This document shows, in pieces, positions 55,250 through 64,000 of a stretch of 64,000 nucleotides of DNA. The notes below the pieces were generated by a model, which was not told where the DNA came from, searched no databases, and saw only the letters and a program-made list of their open reading frames with translations. The number at the start of each line of letters is the position of its first letter. The stretch's first letter is position 1. The position numbers and the translations under genes were made by a program. Source of the DNA: Heterobilharzia americana (taxonomy: Eukaryota; Platyhelminthes; Trematoda; Strigeidida; Schistosomatidae); assembly GCA_944470555.2 (NCBI GenBank), contig OX104129.1, positions 85,520,820 to 85,584,819 on the forward strand, in the 5' to 3' direction.

Positions 55250-56865
55250 TGATATCGTTGTGAATTTTCATTTTAGGTTGTAAGCAATTCATTACATAGT
55301 GTTAAAATGAGATGTATTCACTTATTTCAACTCTAAATTGTTGTTTCAGCTCTTCAGAAATTCTAATGCATTTCAACTAAATTTTGATACACCTCATCTG
55401 TAAAAAAACCGAGAATGACGAAAGTTACAGAAATTTTTTCCCATTTTATGGCTTTTCACTAACTGAAGTTCTTGGCTGCTACACCAACAGACAAAGGAAA
55501 ACATTGAACTACTACCGTCAGTATTAAAGATATTTAGTAGCGAAAGCTATTTTCTGTTCATTTCTGGATAAACATATATGTCTGAAATGTAATTCGGAGG
55601 CTAGAGTCTTCTTAATATAGGGTCATTTATTGCAGCTGACAAATGAACTAAACAATCACACAATGAAAACTTCCAGGTTTGAAACAGGCAAACCATATTA
55701 TACGGTAAAATTTGTTGCAATAGGGAAGAGGCAGTCTATATTTCAGCAGGAACCTGAGTAATAAATCAATAAATGTATCCAAACCAGTTGGATTGATCAA
55801 TCCATATTTGCAATTCACAATGCTTAGCTGAGTATTTGACCAGCATGCAAAGTAAACGAACTCAACTCATCTAATATTCGCTAGTGACACACTCGTCTTC
55901 ATCTGTCACATACTGCATGCTGTAAAATAACCATAGAGTTGGCGTTGACCATTAAAACTCATAAAACCTTACAGATTCTTAAGCTTAAACCCTGTTTTGA
56001 TGTATTAAACAGTAATATTTAAGTCAAACCACACCTACCTTTAAAGTGTTGATTTCAGTTTCTACATAAGGTTTGGTATGGCATACGTTTTTGTTTATGT
56101 GTTAAGCTCATTGTCTTAACTCATCTATTTTCCAATTCAGTTCTAACAATCTTGTATGTTATTATGTTATCAGACTGTAATAGATTTGTGACGTTAATGT
56201 ACACTGACAGTCTTTGTCCTGTCATTACTCAGTTTACGTTTAAAAAAGTCATCAAATGTTTTGTCACTTCAATAGGATGTATTCAATAGTAGTGTTTAAC
56301 TCAAACCACTAGCTTAAAGATCAACGGTTTTACAGACAGTCTGTCTAAAGAGGCAGTTATTTCATCATTAGAATACAAGCAGAGAATAGTTTTCAAAAGA
56401 TGATGAAGATTGACCTGAAACCTTCGTTTAAAAATGTGTACTGTAGTTAAACTAGGAAAACAAAAAGTACTTAATCAACAGGGACTCGATGAAATTGAAC
56501 AACGACACAGTGTAATGAGCATACTCAGCTGTACATTCTCCTTGATCATTAGAGTCCCATGGAATAAGATCAAATATTCAATAATGGAAACAAAAGTAAA
56601 ATGGTACCTCAAACTAAATCCACCAGTTGACCGGTACTTGCCCCAGTATTTAAATTAGACGGTTAAATAGACGAGCAGCTACTGATTTTCTTGGAGACTG
56701 GCAAAGAAATCTACACCTTAAAAGGCTGAATGACATCAAGAGCTCAAAATCTCACCATTTTCTTGATACTAGACGTGATTTTGAAATCAGAATAATTAAT
56801 GACTGAATTAGACGTTGAATCGTTTCACAGAAGCTGTTGTAATTAAAAGAATTAAAGTATAGTTC
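55250..56865. other. No recognisable feature
   Basis: 1.6 kb AT-rich; the open frame at 56434-56658 shows no clear motif. Confidence 0.4.
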
Positions 56866-56869
56866 TTCT

Positions 56870-57045
56870 GGTCTCACAGACTCCGTAATTAGGCTACGGA
56901 ACCTGAAGGTCACGGGTTCGATCCATGGTGAGGTCGTGGGCGCGCACTGTTAAAGAGTCCCATACTAGGACGAAACAGCTGTCAAGTGTTCCCAGATTCC
57001 CACTATTCCTCTAATTGATGTCAGTCTACGATGAATATCAACTGC
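56870..57045 (+). repeat. Family B repeat, copy 3
   Basis: Truncated head with B-box GGGTTCGATCCAT (about 56914-56926), GTCGTGGGCGCGCACTG, hammerhead, then CTAATTGATGTCAGTCTACG. The A-box half is damaged. Confidence 0.65.
56941..56996 (+). ncRNA. Hammerhead, family B, first core mutated
   Basis: Stem I GCACTG/AAGTGT (one mismatch), first core TTAAAGA where CTGAGGA stands in the intact copies, stem II GTCC/GGAC with loop CATACTA, GAAA, CAGCTG stem III, GTC. Predicted inactive. Confidence 0.6.
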
Positions 57046-57059
57046 AAATATGTCTAAAT

Positions 57060-57495
57060 CCCCACAAACCTCTCAAAATACAAACTACCTAGATAAAAAC
57101 CTCTGAGATTTACGTCTTTCTTGATCCCTTCTTTTCTGTTGGGCTTTCGTAAATTATTGACCCGAGCATAAGACTATGTGATTGAAAGGTAAGATAAACA
57201 TATGTGTCCAAAAGTCCATTGTAAGAAACGGTACACGTCTTAAGAGATGATTTATAATCAATTGGAAGAAATTTAATGCAAGGAAGATAAAGTACGGATA
57301 CTACTTGATGGAAAACGTCATAATTAAATAGTTCAAGTTATATTCTCCTAAAACTGTTATTCTCGCCCCATTTAAATTTATCAGGGAAAGGAATTGTATA
57401 GCACATCTTGAAAAGTACATCAGGATCCTATTTTCAAAGGTGCAGAGTAGTTTGATGACAATTTGATACAGATTATCAACGGAACTAACTAAATC
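57060..57495. other. No recognisable feature
   Basis: AT-rich spacer. Confidence 0.4.
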
Positions 57496-57499
57496 CAAA

Positions 57500-57720
57500 T
57501 TCTGGAAGTTTATCTGCTCCTGTGGAAAAAGCTATGTAAGATGTACCACTAGATAACCTAACAGATGTGTTGCTAAGCATCTATCTATGTGCATGATTAG
57601 GAAACCAATAAACAAAACCCATCAGAAGTTCTGTTTTATTTTATCTCGTTAACCGTCGTCGTTTAGTAGATAAAGACAATGTTTTCAAGATTACTCACTA
57701 CATATCACCTAATCGTTCAC
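57500..57720 (+). mobile_element. Penelope-like GIY-YIG fragment
   Basis: FICSCGKSYVRCTTR, then PNRCVAKHLS (about 57510-57595), resembles the Cys-Cys linker and the start of GIY-YIG in PLEs (C-S-C-G-x-S-Y-V-G/R-x-T-T-R). A 3' piece lying just before the larger copy at 57.8 kb, in the same orientation. Confidence 0.6.
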
Positions 57721-57804
57721 TCGTCTTCACCACAAAATAAGCTGTTGGAATTCAAGCTGATAGTCCCAGTCTTCATATATAGTAAGTAGAATGCTAGAAG
57801 CATC

Positions 57805-59250
57805 TTGACTAGAAAACATAGAGAAGCCTTACGTAAACTCCGAACGAATGAAGATCTGCTGATCATCAGGCCGGACAAAGGCTCAGGGGGGGTTATTATG
57901 AACAAAGCCGAATACCTAGATAAAATGAACAGACTTCTCAGTGATGACAGTAAATTTCAGAAACTACCAACCAATACTGACATGACAGAGAAGACGGAGA
58001 GGCAATTATCCGAATCCTTAAAAAAGCTGAAACAGCAAGGCTTCATTTCACAAAATGAGTATGAAACACTCAGACCTACTGGCACAGTAACACCGAGGTT
58101 GTATGGTTTACCAAAGGTGCATAAGAATGGATTACCACTCCGACCGATTCTTGACATGTCAAACTCTCCATACCATGCGACGGCGAAATGGCTAGTACAA
58201 CTCTTGAAACCATTGCATAAGGAGGTTGTAAAGCATAGCGTCAAAGATACTTTTCACTTTATCGATAAAATAAGAGATTTGAATGTGAATAATAAGTCTA
58301 TGATATCCTTAGACGTATCATCCCTATTCACAAATGTCCCTCTGATGGAAACAGTGGACTTCATATGTAGCGAACTGGAAAAGAGAAACATAGAAATTGG
58401 AATTACGGCATCCACCTTGAAAGAGCTTCTCTTACGATGTACAATGAATGTACACTTTCTCTTCAATAAGGAATTCTATAGACAGTCAGACGGTGTCGCT
58501 ATGGGGTCACCACTAGGCCCAATCTTAGCGGACTTCTTCTTAGCAAAATTAGAAAATGGCCCTCTGGAAAGCATCATAAGCGGGTTAGAATTTTATTGCC
58601 GTTATGTAGATGATACATTCTTGATTGTGAATAACGAGGACGATGCAAGGATCATACTGGATGAATTCAATGGCGTCCATCCAGCAATAACCTTCACTAT
58701 TGAAACAGAAAGTGACGGCAGCATCACCTTCTTAGATGTCCGATTGACAAGGAAGGTGGATGGAACTATAAAAAGAAGTGTGTATCGGAAACCAACGTCA
58801 ACAGGTCAATACACCCACTTCTTGAGTTTCGTCCCCTTGCAATATAAACGAAATCTCGTTAAATGTTTGGTCCATCGGGCGAGACTCATCTGTTCAGATG
58901 ATACTTTTGACGAAGAGCTTCAAATTATCCACGATCTACTCAGTAGTAATGGATATCCAGAAACGTTCCTGGCTAAAAATATGAACACATCCAATATGAA
59001 AACCAGAATGCCTACAGTCTCCAAGAAACCATTGTTCCTAAGACTACAATTTCGAGGTGACATCATCAGCGAAATTGTGACACAACGCTTAAGAAATGCC
59101 ATAAGAAGATCATTTAATGCCGCCAAGTTATGTTGTGTTTTCTACAGCCGGCCGATGATGACCACACGAACTAAAGACAGACTCCCTGACTTCTCCTCTT
59201 CTATGTGCATTTACCAGTTCAACTGCTCCTGTGGAGCTAGTTACATTTAA
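57805..59250 (+). CDS. Penelope-like reverse transcriptase, 481 codons open, GIY-YIG domain broken
   Basis: A long open frame, 5'-truncated or starting in frame with an upstream codon. Landmarks by residue: RPDKGSGGV 22-30; YGLPKVHKNGLPLRPI 100-115; motif A SLDVSSLFTNVP 168-179; motif B DGVAMGSPLGPILAD 229-243; catalytic YVDDTF 267-272; FLDV 309-312; YRKPTSTGQY 327-336; then the CIYQFNCSCGASYI linker at 468-481 that opens the GIY-YIG domain. All three catalytic Asp are present. The enzyme copies element RNA into DNA; the GIY-YIG nuclease nicks the target. The frame stops exactly at SYI (TAA). The closest to functional element in the window. Confidence 0.88.
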   Translation: MTRKHREALRKLRTNEDLLIIRPDKGSGGVIMNKAEYLDKMNRLLSDDSKFQKLPTNTDMTEKTERQLSESLKKLKQQGFISQNEYETLRPTGTVTPRLYGLPKVHKNGLPLRPILDMSNSPYHATAKWLVQLLKPLHKEVVKHSVKDTFHFIDKIRDLNVNNKSMISLDVSSLFTNVPLMETVDFICSELEKRNIEIGITASTLKELLLRCTMNVHFLFNKEFYRQSDGVAMGSPLGPILADFFLAKLENGPLESIISGLEFYCRYVDDTFLIVNNEDDARIILDEFNGVHPAITFTIETESDGSITFLDVRLTRKVDGTIKRSVYRKPTSTGQYTHFLSFVPLQYKRNLVKCLVHRARLICSDDTFDEELQIIHDLLSSNGYPETFLAKNMNTSNMKTRMPTVSKKPLFLRLQFRGDIISEIVTQRLRNAIRRSFNAAKLCCVFYSRPMMTTRTKDRLPDFSSSMCIYQFNCSCGASYI

Positions 59251-59640
59251 GTGAATTTACGCAAGTCCGTCGTCGAATCGCCGAGCATCATCCTTCATGG
59301 CTAAGTAAGGGGTAAACCAGACTGACACGAAGCTCAATACTCTCTCATCTGATTGACACCGGCCACCGAGTTAACATTCATAATGCCTTTAAAGTTATTT
59401 ATCACATTCCTTCTCACCTCACCCATCCTCTACGAGTCGTCTTTTACATACAGCAGAAGCCATAGGAATCCACCTACACAAGCCAAGTCTGTGTGTTCAG
59501 AAGAGATTCGTACAGCCTCTTTCTTTGCCTTGGCCATCTGTATAGCTCATTTATTACAACAAGACTCTTCATTTCATCCACCACACAATTCACTATAACT
59601 AATATTTCAATAGCTCCATTATTATTATTATTATTATTAT
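59251..59640 (+). pseudogene. Broken GIY-YIG domain and 3' end of the Penelope-like element
   Basis: After the stop, other frames carry on the domain: AEHHPSWLSK near 59278-59308, SILSHLIDTGHRVNIHNAFK near 59335-59395, IYHIPSHLTHPLRV (59397-59440) and QVCVFRRDSY. At least one indel at the G of Y-I-G and a stop near 59308 separate it from the RT. An (ATT)n run (about 59620-59640) probably marks the end of the element. Confidence 0.72.
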
Positions 59641-59649
59641 CACAGACTT

Positions 59650-61490
59650 AATCATCTTTCTCTCCCCCTACTGTCTCTAATTTCCGTCAACAATTTACCA
59701 TTTTACGTAACAGTTCATTTTTGCTCTTTAGTTATCATTATATAAAATATCAATTATGTAAGAACCTGTTAACAAAATCTTTCTACGATAATTAATCTTT
59801 GCTTAAGTTAACTGTCTTAATTACCTGATCAATTATCACCTTCTTGATACTTTGAGATTGATAACCTTTCACTGAACAACTGTCACCACTAGATTGGTAT
59901 GTAATTTTACGTTTGAAAATGCTACAAATATTAGTGTAGAGCAATTGATGAGGAACTAATTGAAAAGAAATATTTCTTCGTTCACATTGTTCGTTTTACT
60001 AAATGTCTAAATGGGAATTTTCGCATTACCGGAATATACAGAATAGGTTTTTACCTTCCTTATCTCTTCCTTGGCTTTGGAATACCTCATAGAAGCTTTA
60101 TCACTGGTATTTTTCCTATATCTTTCTTGTTATTGACTCCTTTCATATATTTACTGTATTTGTGTAGACTTTCCTTATCCGCCTACTTGGTATTACATAA
60201 ATTTTACTTTTCCAAACTTCTGACCCACTTTGATTACCGGAATATTTACATTATCGTGCTGATTTCCTATTTCTTATCATCGTAATCAGCATCTGTACTC
60301 CGACTGCCTTAGTCAACACAGTCAACTTTATTATTATTGATAATGGGTAATGATTGAAGGTGAAATGAAATATATATAGCGACTTAGATTAGAGTAAAGC
60401 CTGGAAAGGATCTAACTCCCTTATACGTCTTGTTCCACAAGTAATGTTTAGTGTTTCTCATGTCAGAACTTTAAGTATGTATACTCTTTTGCAGAATGCC
60501 GTGTTCACTGTAGAAAACTTTGGATATCACAAAGCCACGGATTCACTGTTAATAGAATACTGTCTCAAAGATAACCTCAGTAGCTTGGATAAGGTATGAA
60601 GCTGCTAAGCATCTTAGATCAAACGGAATGCTTCAAACGCATTCGCGACAACCAGTTGAAAATCAGAGAAATTTTCATGAGAACATCATAAAAATATGTT
60701 GCATCATGTGAACGGTGATTGCATTTTTGGTAATCCAGTGCATTTACTTCATTTTCTTACAATATTGGATTGAAATTGCACGTGACATAAGCGATATAGA
60801 AGCCGGTTTTGACACCGCATACTATTAGTTATCACAGTGAAATTCTCTGAATTTGGAAAATGAAAAGATACAGTACCAATGATCAACATATTTTGTCAGA
60901 GATATAACAGTTCAAACTTTGGTACCATCACTAAACAACAGCAGTTAGAAATATGATTAATGATGAGAAATTCATTACGCAGCAACTAGGAGTAATAGTT
61001 AATACACTAAGTAGTCACTGTTCGGCGAACAGGAAGATCCATGCAAATTTAACTCAGTTCTCAATGTTCTGTCAAGATTTCTAGAAGAATGCAACTCCAA
61101 GCTTCTCGCTTGTCACTTTGTCGACTGAAATACGAGTCGCAGCTGCTCACTTGGTCACAACTTCAGTTCAGTCATTGAACGTGTTGTTCAGATGGCATGT
61201 GGTATCGGGATGCGTAAAGTAAAAACGACACTCACATTCTGTGAGTCAGAAGTGCAGGGATCGGGATGAGAAACTGTGACTCGACGACCACAGAGATTAT
61301 CGTGAAAGAAAAGTAATATAGCATACATCCACCTAACAGGTGTGTTACGGTCTTGATGAAAGCTTTGAAGATAGAATGTAGTCAGTAGTTGATAGTCTTA
61401 TTTCGATTTATAGGGCACCAAGCCGGCAACTTGGAAGTCACTGAACCAAGTCATGTTGCAATGCAAATTTTCATTTTACCTTTAATTCAC
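59650..61490. other. No recognisable feature
   Basis: 1.8 kb AT-rich DNA. A short stretch near 60343-60390 (GGTAATGATTGAAGGTGAAA) is a weak relative of one arm of the fold-back element at 52.6 kb. Confidence 0.4.
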
Positions 61491-61544
61491 ATGTGGTATT
61501 ATTGAAACCACTCATCCAATTCATGACTATTTCAGGTGTTCCCA

Positions 61545-61675
61545 TTTATCGCTGCAATAAAAATATCAATTGGGTTATAAGGAAACAGGTTAAGAGGAAG
61601 CCGGATGATGTATTGATGAAACTGATGGATAAATCTAGTCATAATGGTCTGAAAACAAGTGAATCTCACTTATAA
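61545..61675 (+). other. Possible terminal exon (weak)
   Basis: An acceptor-like ACTATTTCAG precedes 43 open codons (VPIYRCNKNINWVIRKQVKR, DDVLMKLMDKSS...) ending in TAA. Basic and polar, no known motif, no partner exon found. It could be a last exon or chance. Confidence 0.2.
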
Positions 61676-61689
61676 TATCTGTAGGACTT

Positions 61690-62125
61690 AACCGAAATAC
61701 ATGAATCTAATATGCAAACAAGACCTATGATTTCAAACGGGAAAATCACTTGTCGTTAAGAAGAAAGCTTGTTATCAATTGATAAAGCGCTGACACTTCG
61801 TGTATATCTTAGAACTAACTAAGACAAGGGCTTATAATGTCTAAACGGTTCTGAGAAATTTATAAAATACTCCGACAAAACTTTTCTACTTACAAAAATG
61901 TACCTTTTTGCGAATTATGCTTCAAAATTTAGGCATTTTTCGTTCATCCCCAAAGAATCCAAACAAATTTTAACAATAAACGCTAAGAATGTGAGGTTTA
62001 ATTCAACAGACTTCTATATCACCGAGTAGATGAAGTTGTGATTATCCATGACTTTTGTCACACTCATAGTCGTATTCGTATGGTAAATATTCAACAAACT
62101 AGTTTGTAAGGTTCCGTTTAAGTGA
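61690..62125. other. No recognisable feature
   Basis: AT-rich; possibly decayed Penelope sequence leading to the segment below. Confidence 0.35.
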
Positions 62126-62129
62126 CAAC

Positions 62130-62360
62130 CTTTCTGCAGCAGATATGTTGACGACACAAATGCAGACTGAAGCAACCACATAGATGTTCCTCATACATTC
62201 AGTCTACTTGGCAAAGCAAATTAGAATATAACACTTACAAAAGAATATCGGGAGAACTTTAGGTTTTATTTCCTCGTTCTTCAGATTTGAGATGAGAAAT
62301 GACCGATATACGAAGATGTATACACTGAGGATTTATAACAGGAAGCTAGCAGAGGCAATT
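62130..62360 (+). mobile_element. Possible Penelope-like RT relic
   Basis: GCAGATATGTTGACGACACA can be read RYVDDT, the catalytic box; about 60 codons further ENFRFYFLVLQI and IYEDVYTEDL appear in the positions of the later RT part. Heavily decayed. Confidence 0.35.
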
Positions 62361-62641
62361 TGATGACATACAAAATTTTACCCAAGATTAGGCCGTAATA
62401 AGAAATAGCTGTTATAGACAGTGTCCTTAAATCACAGGTATCTACAAAACTTCCTTAATAAGTATCAGAAAATATAATGCTAAATTAAGAAGTGAGATAA
62501 AGTTAAGAGGAAATATATCTCAAGGAATCCGAACTTCATCTGTGATAAAAGCCTATCCAGCTTCGAGGTTAGTCACCCTTCTTTAAACAATAGCTCCCTG
62601 GGATCAAAAATGGAAGAATCCGTTTTTAAGTTACCACTGAT

Positions 62642-62645
<4 letters not shown>

Positions 62646-62681
<36 letters not shown>

Positions 62682-62705
62682 TTATTATTATTATTATTAT
62701 TATTA
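62646..62705. repeat. (TA)n and (ATT)n microsatellite at RTE-B 3' end
   Basis: About 33 bases of TA followed by about 25 bases of ATT repeats, continuous with the RTE-B end on the minus strand. The ATT run is the element's own tail; the TA run may have grown from it. Confidence 0.9.
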
Positions 62706-63007
62706 GTCCCTTGGGTTCCTAGTGGAACATAGGGCTTCAGTAGCACGCCTCCAGTGACCTCTGTTCTCTGAGATCTTTTGAACCTGGTTCCACGACAGCC
62801 CACAACCTCTCATTTCCTCTTCGCATGACCTCCTCCATGTCACCCTCGAACGTCCAACTCGTCGCTTCCCATGAGGATTCCACTCGAGGGCCTGACGCGT
62901 GATGTCCTCAGTCGGCCTTCTCAGTGCATGGCCAATCCATCTCCACTTCTTCCTGCATATTTGTTGCGTGATAGGTTCTTGGTTGGTTCGTTCCCAGAGT
63001 TCCTTGT

Positions 63008-63010
<3 letters not shown>
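62700..63010 (-). mobile_element. RTE-B 3' fragment, frame mostly open
   Basis: Minus strand: NKELWERTNQEPITQQIC, KWRWIGHALRRPTEDITR, LEWNPHGKRRVGRSRVTW, QVQKISENRGHWRRATE, ending in the usual TAGGAACCCAAGGGAC. One unbroken frame over about 100 codons, so a young copy. Its 5' side is cut exactly where a (TA)n run begins. Confidence 0.8.

Positions 63011-63068
<58 letters not shown>
63011..63068. repeat. (TA)n microsatellite
   Basis: About 58 bases of alternating T and A at the 5' truncation point of the RTE-B fragment. Confidence 0.95.
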
Positions 63069-63069
<1 letters not shown>

Positions 63070-63072
<3 letters not shown>

Positions 63073-64000
63073 AAAGCATGTACCCTGAACTGGTAGAGGA
63101 AAAGATTTATAACCATATGTTTCACGTTTAATGAACCAAAGAATACTTATGTACTCGAAAAGAAAGATAAATCACTGGTACTCTATATGCATAACACTGG
63201 ATTAATGAAGATGAAAAACTGATGAGAAGATTGCACGAAAGCAACTGAGAGAGACTAGAGAGGGGAATTTATAATGTGACAAAACTTTGCTAAACAAGGA
63301 GCGCTCAGGCATCAATTCAGAGTAGTGCCAGTCTGTATTTGCTTATGATAAATACATGAATAAGATATCCATTCAGTTGTTTGGATGACTTCCACTATGC
63401 ATATAAAGTAAATCGTTTGTCTTGAAGCGAAACTGCTCAAAACTCAGTAAGTCACATAGAAAGCCGATTCTCTTTACATATGGAGTTCACTTTCAATCAG
63501 AAGAAACAAATGGACATACTTAAGCATTTCATCGCCAATTTCCAAGAAGCACAATTTTATTAGTATGCTAGACCATAGTACGAAAATGACCAACGTAACT
63601 AGAGGCGCGAAAGCATTAAATCTAGTATACAAACTGTGATGTGACATCTGTTAGTTTTTTTCGAACACATTGGACCCATGCTAGTTTGACCGCCTGGTAT
63701 AGATCATCCTACGTTACCACTCTTCGATTCATGACTGAATAGGTTATGTAAAGCAGCTTCTCACTAAAGTATTCATTGTTTTAAATACTAGATAGAGTAA
63801 TAAGTGTGAGATCCAGAGGAAGAATTCCACCAGAATTTGAAAACTGCTCGCATCACTGATTTTAAAAGACGTTAAATGACACCTCCAACCATATCTCAAA
63901 TACCAAATCAGTTAGATATAGAGCTCTGAAGGATGTAACTGACGCTAAACAACTTCCCACATGATACTATTCAAGTTTTACAATCATCTCATACATCTCG
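63070..64000. other. No recognisable feature
   Basis: AT-rich DNA with no supported feature. Confidence 0.4.

Noticed and set aside
1..64000. Bacterial or phage operon, CRISPR array, riboswitch
   Set aside because: The sequence shows introns, LINE and PLE debris and pol III-type repeats; no ribosome-binding-site-led gene runs or spaced repeats were seen.

Overview
This window is eukaryotic, intron-rich, AT-rich DNA from a flatworm, most probably a schistosome or a close trematode relative. The reasoning is indirect. The window holds many tRNA-headed short repeats that end in hammerhead ribozymes of the kind known from schistosome satellite DNA (Sm-alpha). It also holds many decayed RTE-clade, CR1-like and Penelope-like retroelements, and (TA)n runs. 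There is no operon structure, no bacterial gene and no CRISPR array. The species cannot be settled from sequence alone.

The one host gene I can reconstruct lies on the minus strand and spans at least 15.7-43.0 kb. Six exons (42826-43006, 37122-37426, 29972-30221, 23699-24093, 18414-18669, 15755-16107) have GT/AG borders and reading phases that all agree. They code for three CUB domains in a row. Each domain is split by a phase-2 intron just before its third conserved cysteine position, and the domains are separated by phase-1 introns. The start (signal peptide) and the end of the gene were not found and may lie outside the window. The introns, 2.3-7 kb long, are full of mobile elements.

Most of the rest is transposable-element debris. 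One RTE-type family (RTE-B here) occurs at least twelve times. Copies include a nearly full-length dead one at 32455-35910, 5'-end copies at 2.8 and 5.7 kb, and many 3' fragments ending in ATA/ATT microsatellites. A second RTE-type family (RTE-A) appears at 3159-4030 and 26600-27495. Penelope-like elements (PLEs) occur at about 1.1, 24.4, 43.5-45.1, 48.1, 50.1, 53.4, 57.5 and 57.8-59.6 kb. The copy at 57805-59250 keeps a 481-codon reverse transcriptase frame, but its GIY-YIG domain is broken. A CR1-like fragment lies at 4735-5640.

The most interesting layer is a set of self-cleaving RNA motifs. Sm-alpha-like repeats (family A) occur about ten times, one with a complete hammerhead at 45909-45958. 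A second tRNA-headed repeat (family B; 140-335, 556-745, 56870-57045, fragment 24247-24300) carries a different hammerhead whose stem III is the palindrome CAGCTG. A third (family C, 25130-25330) carries a further hammerhead-like core. Hammerhead-like motifs also sit at both ends of the PLE at 43.5-45.1 kb. Two larger inverted structures made of these repeats are described: 140-745, and 40006-40252 with 41459-41705. All predictions were made by eye; no folding or database search was run.
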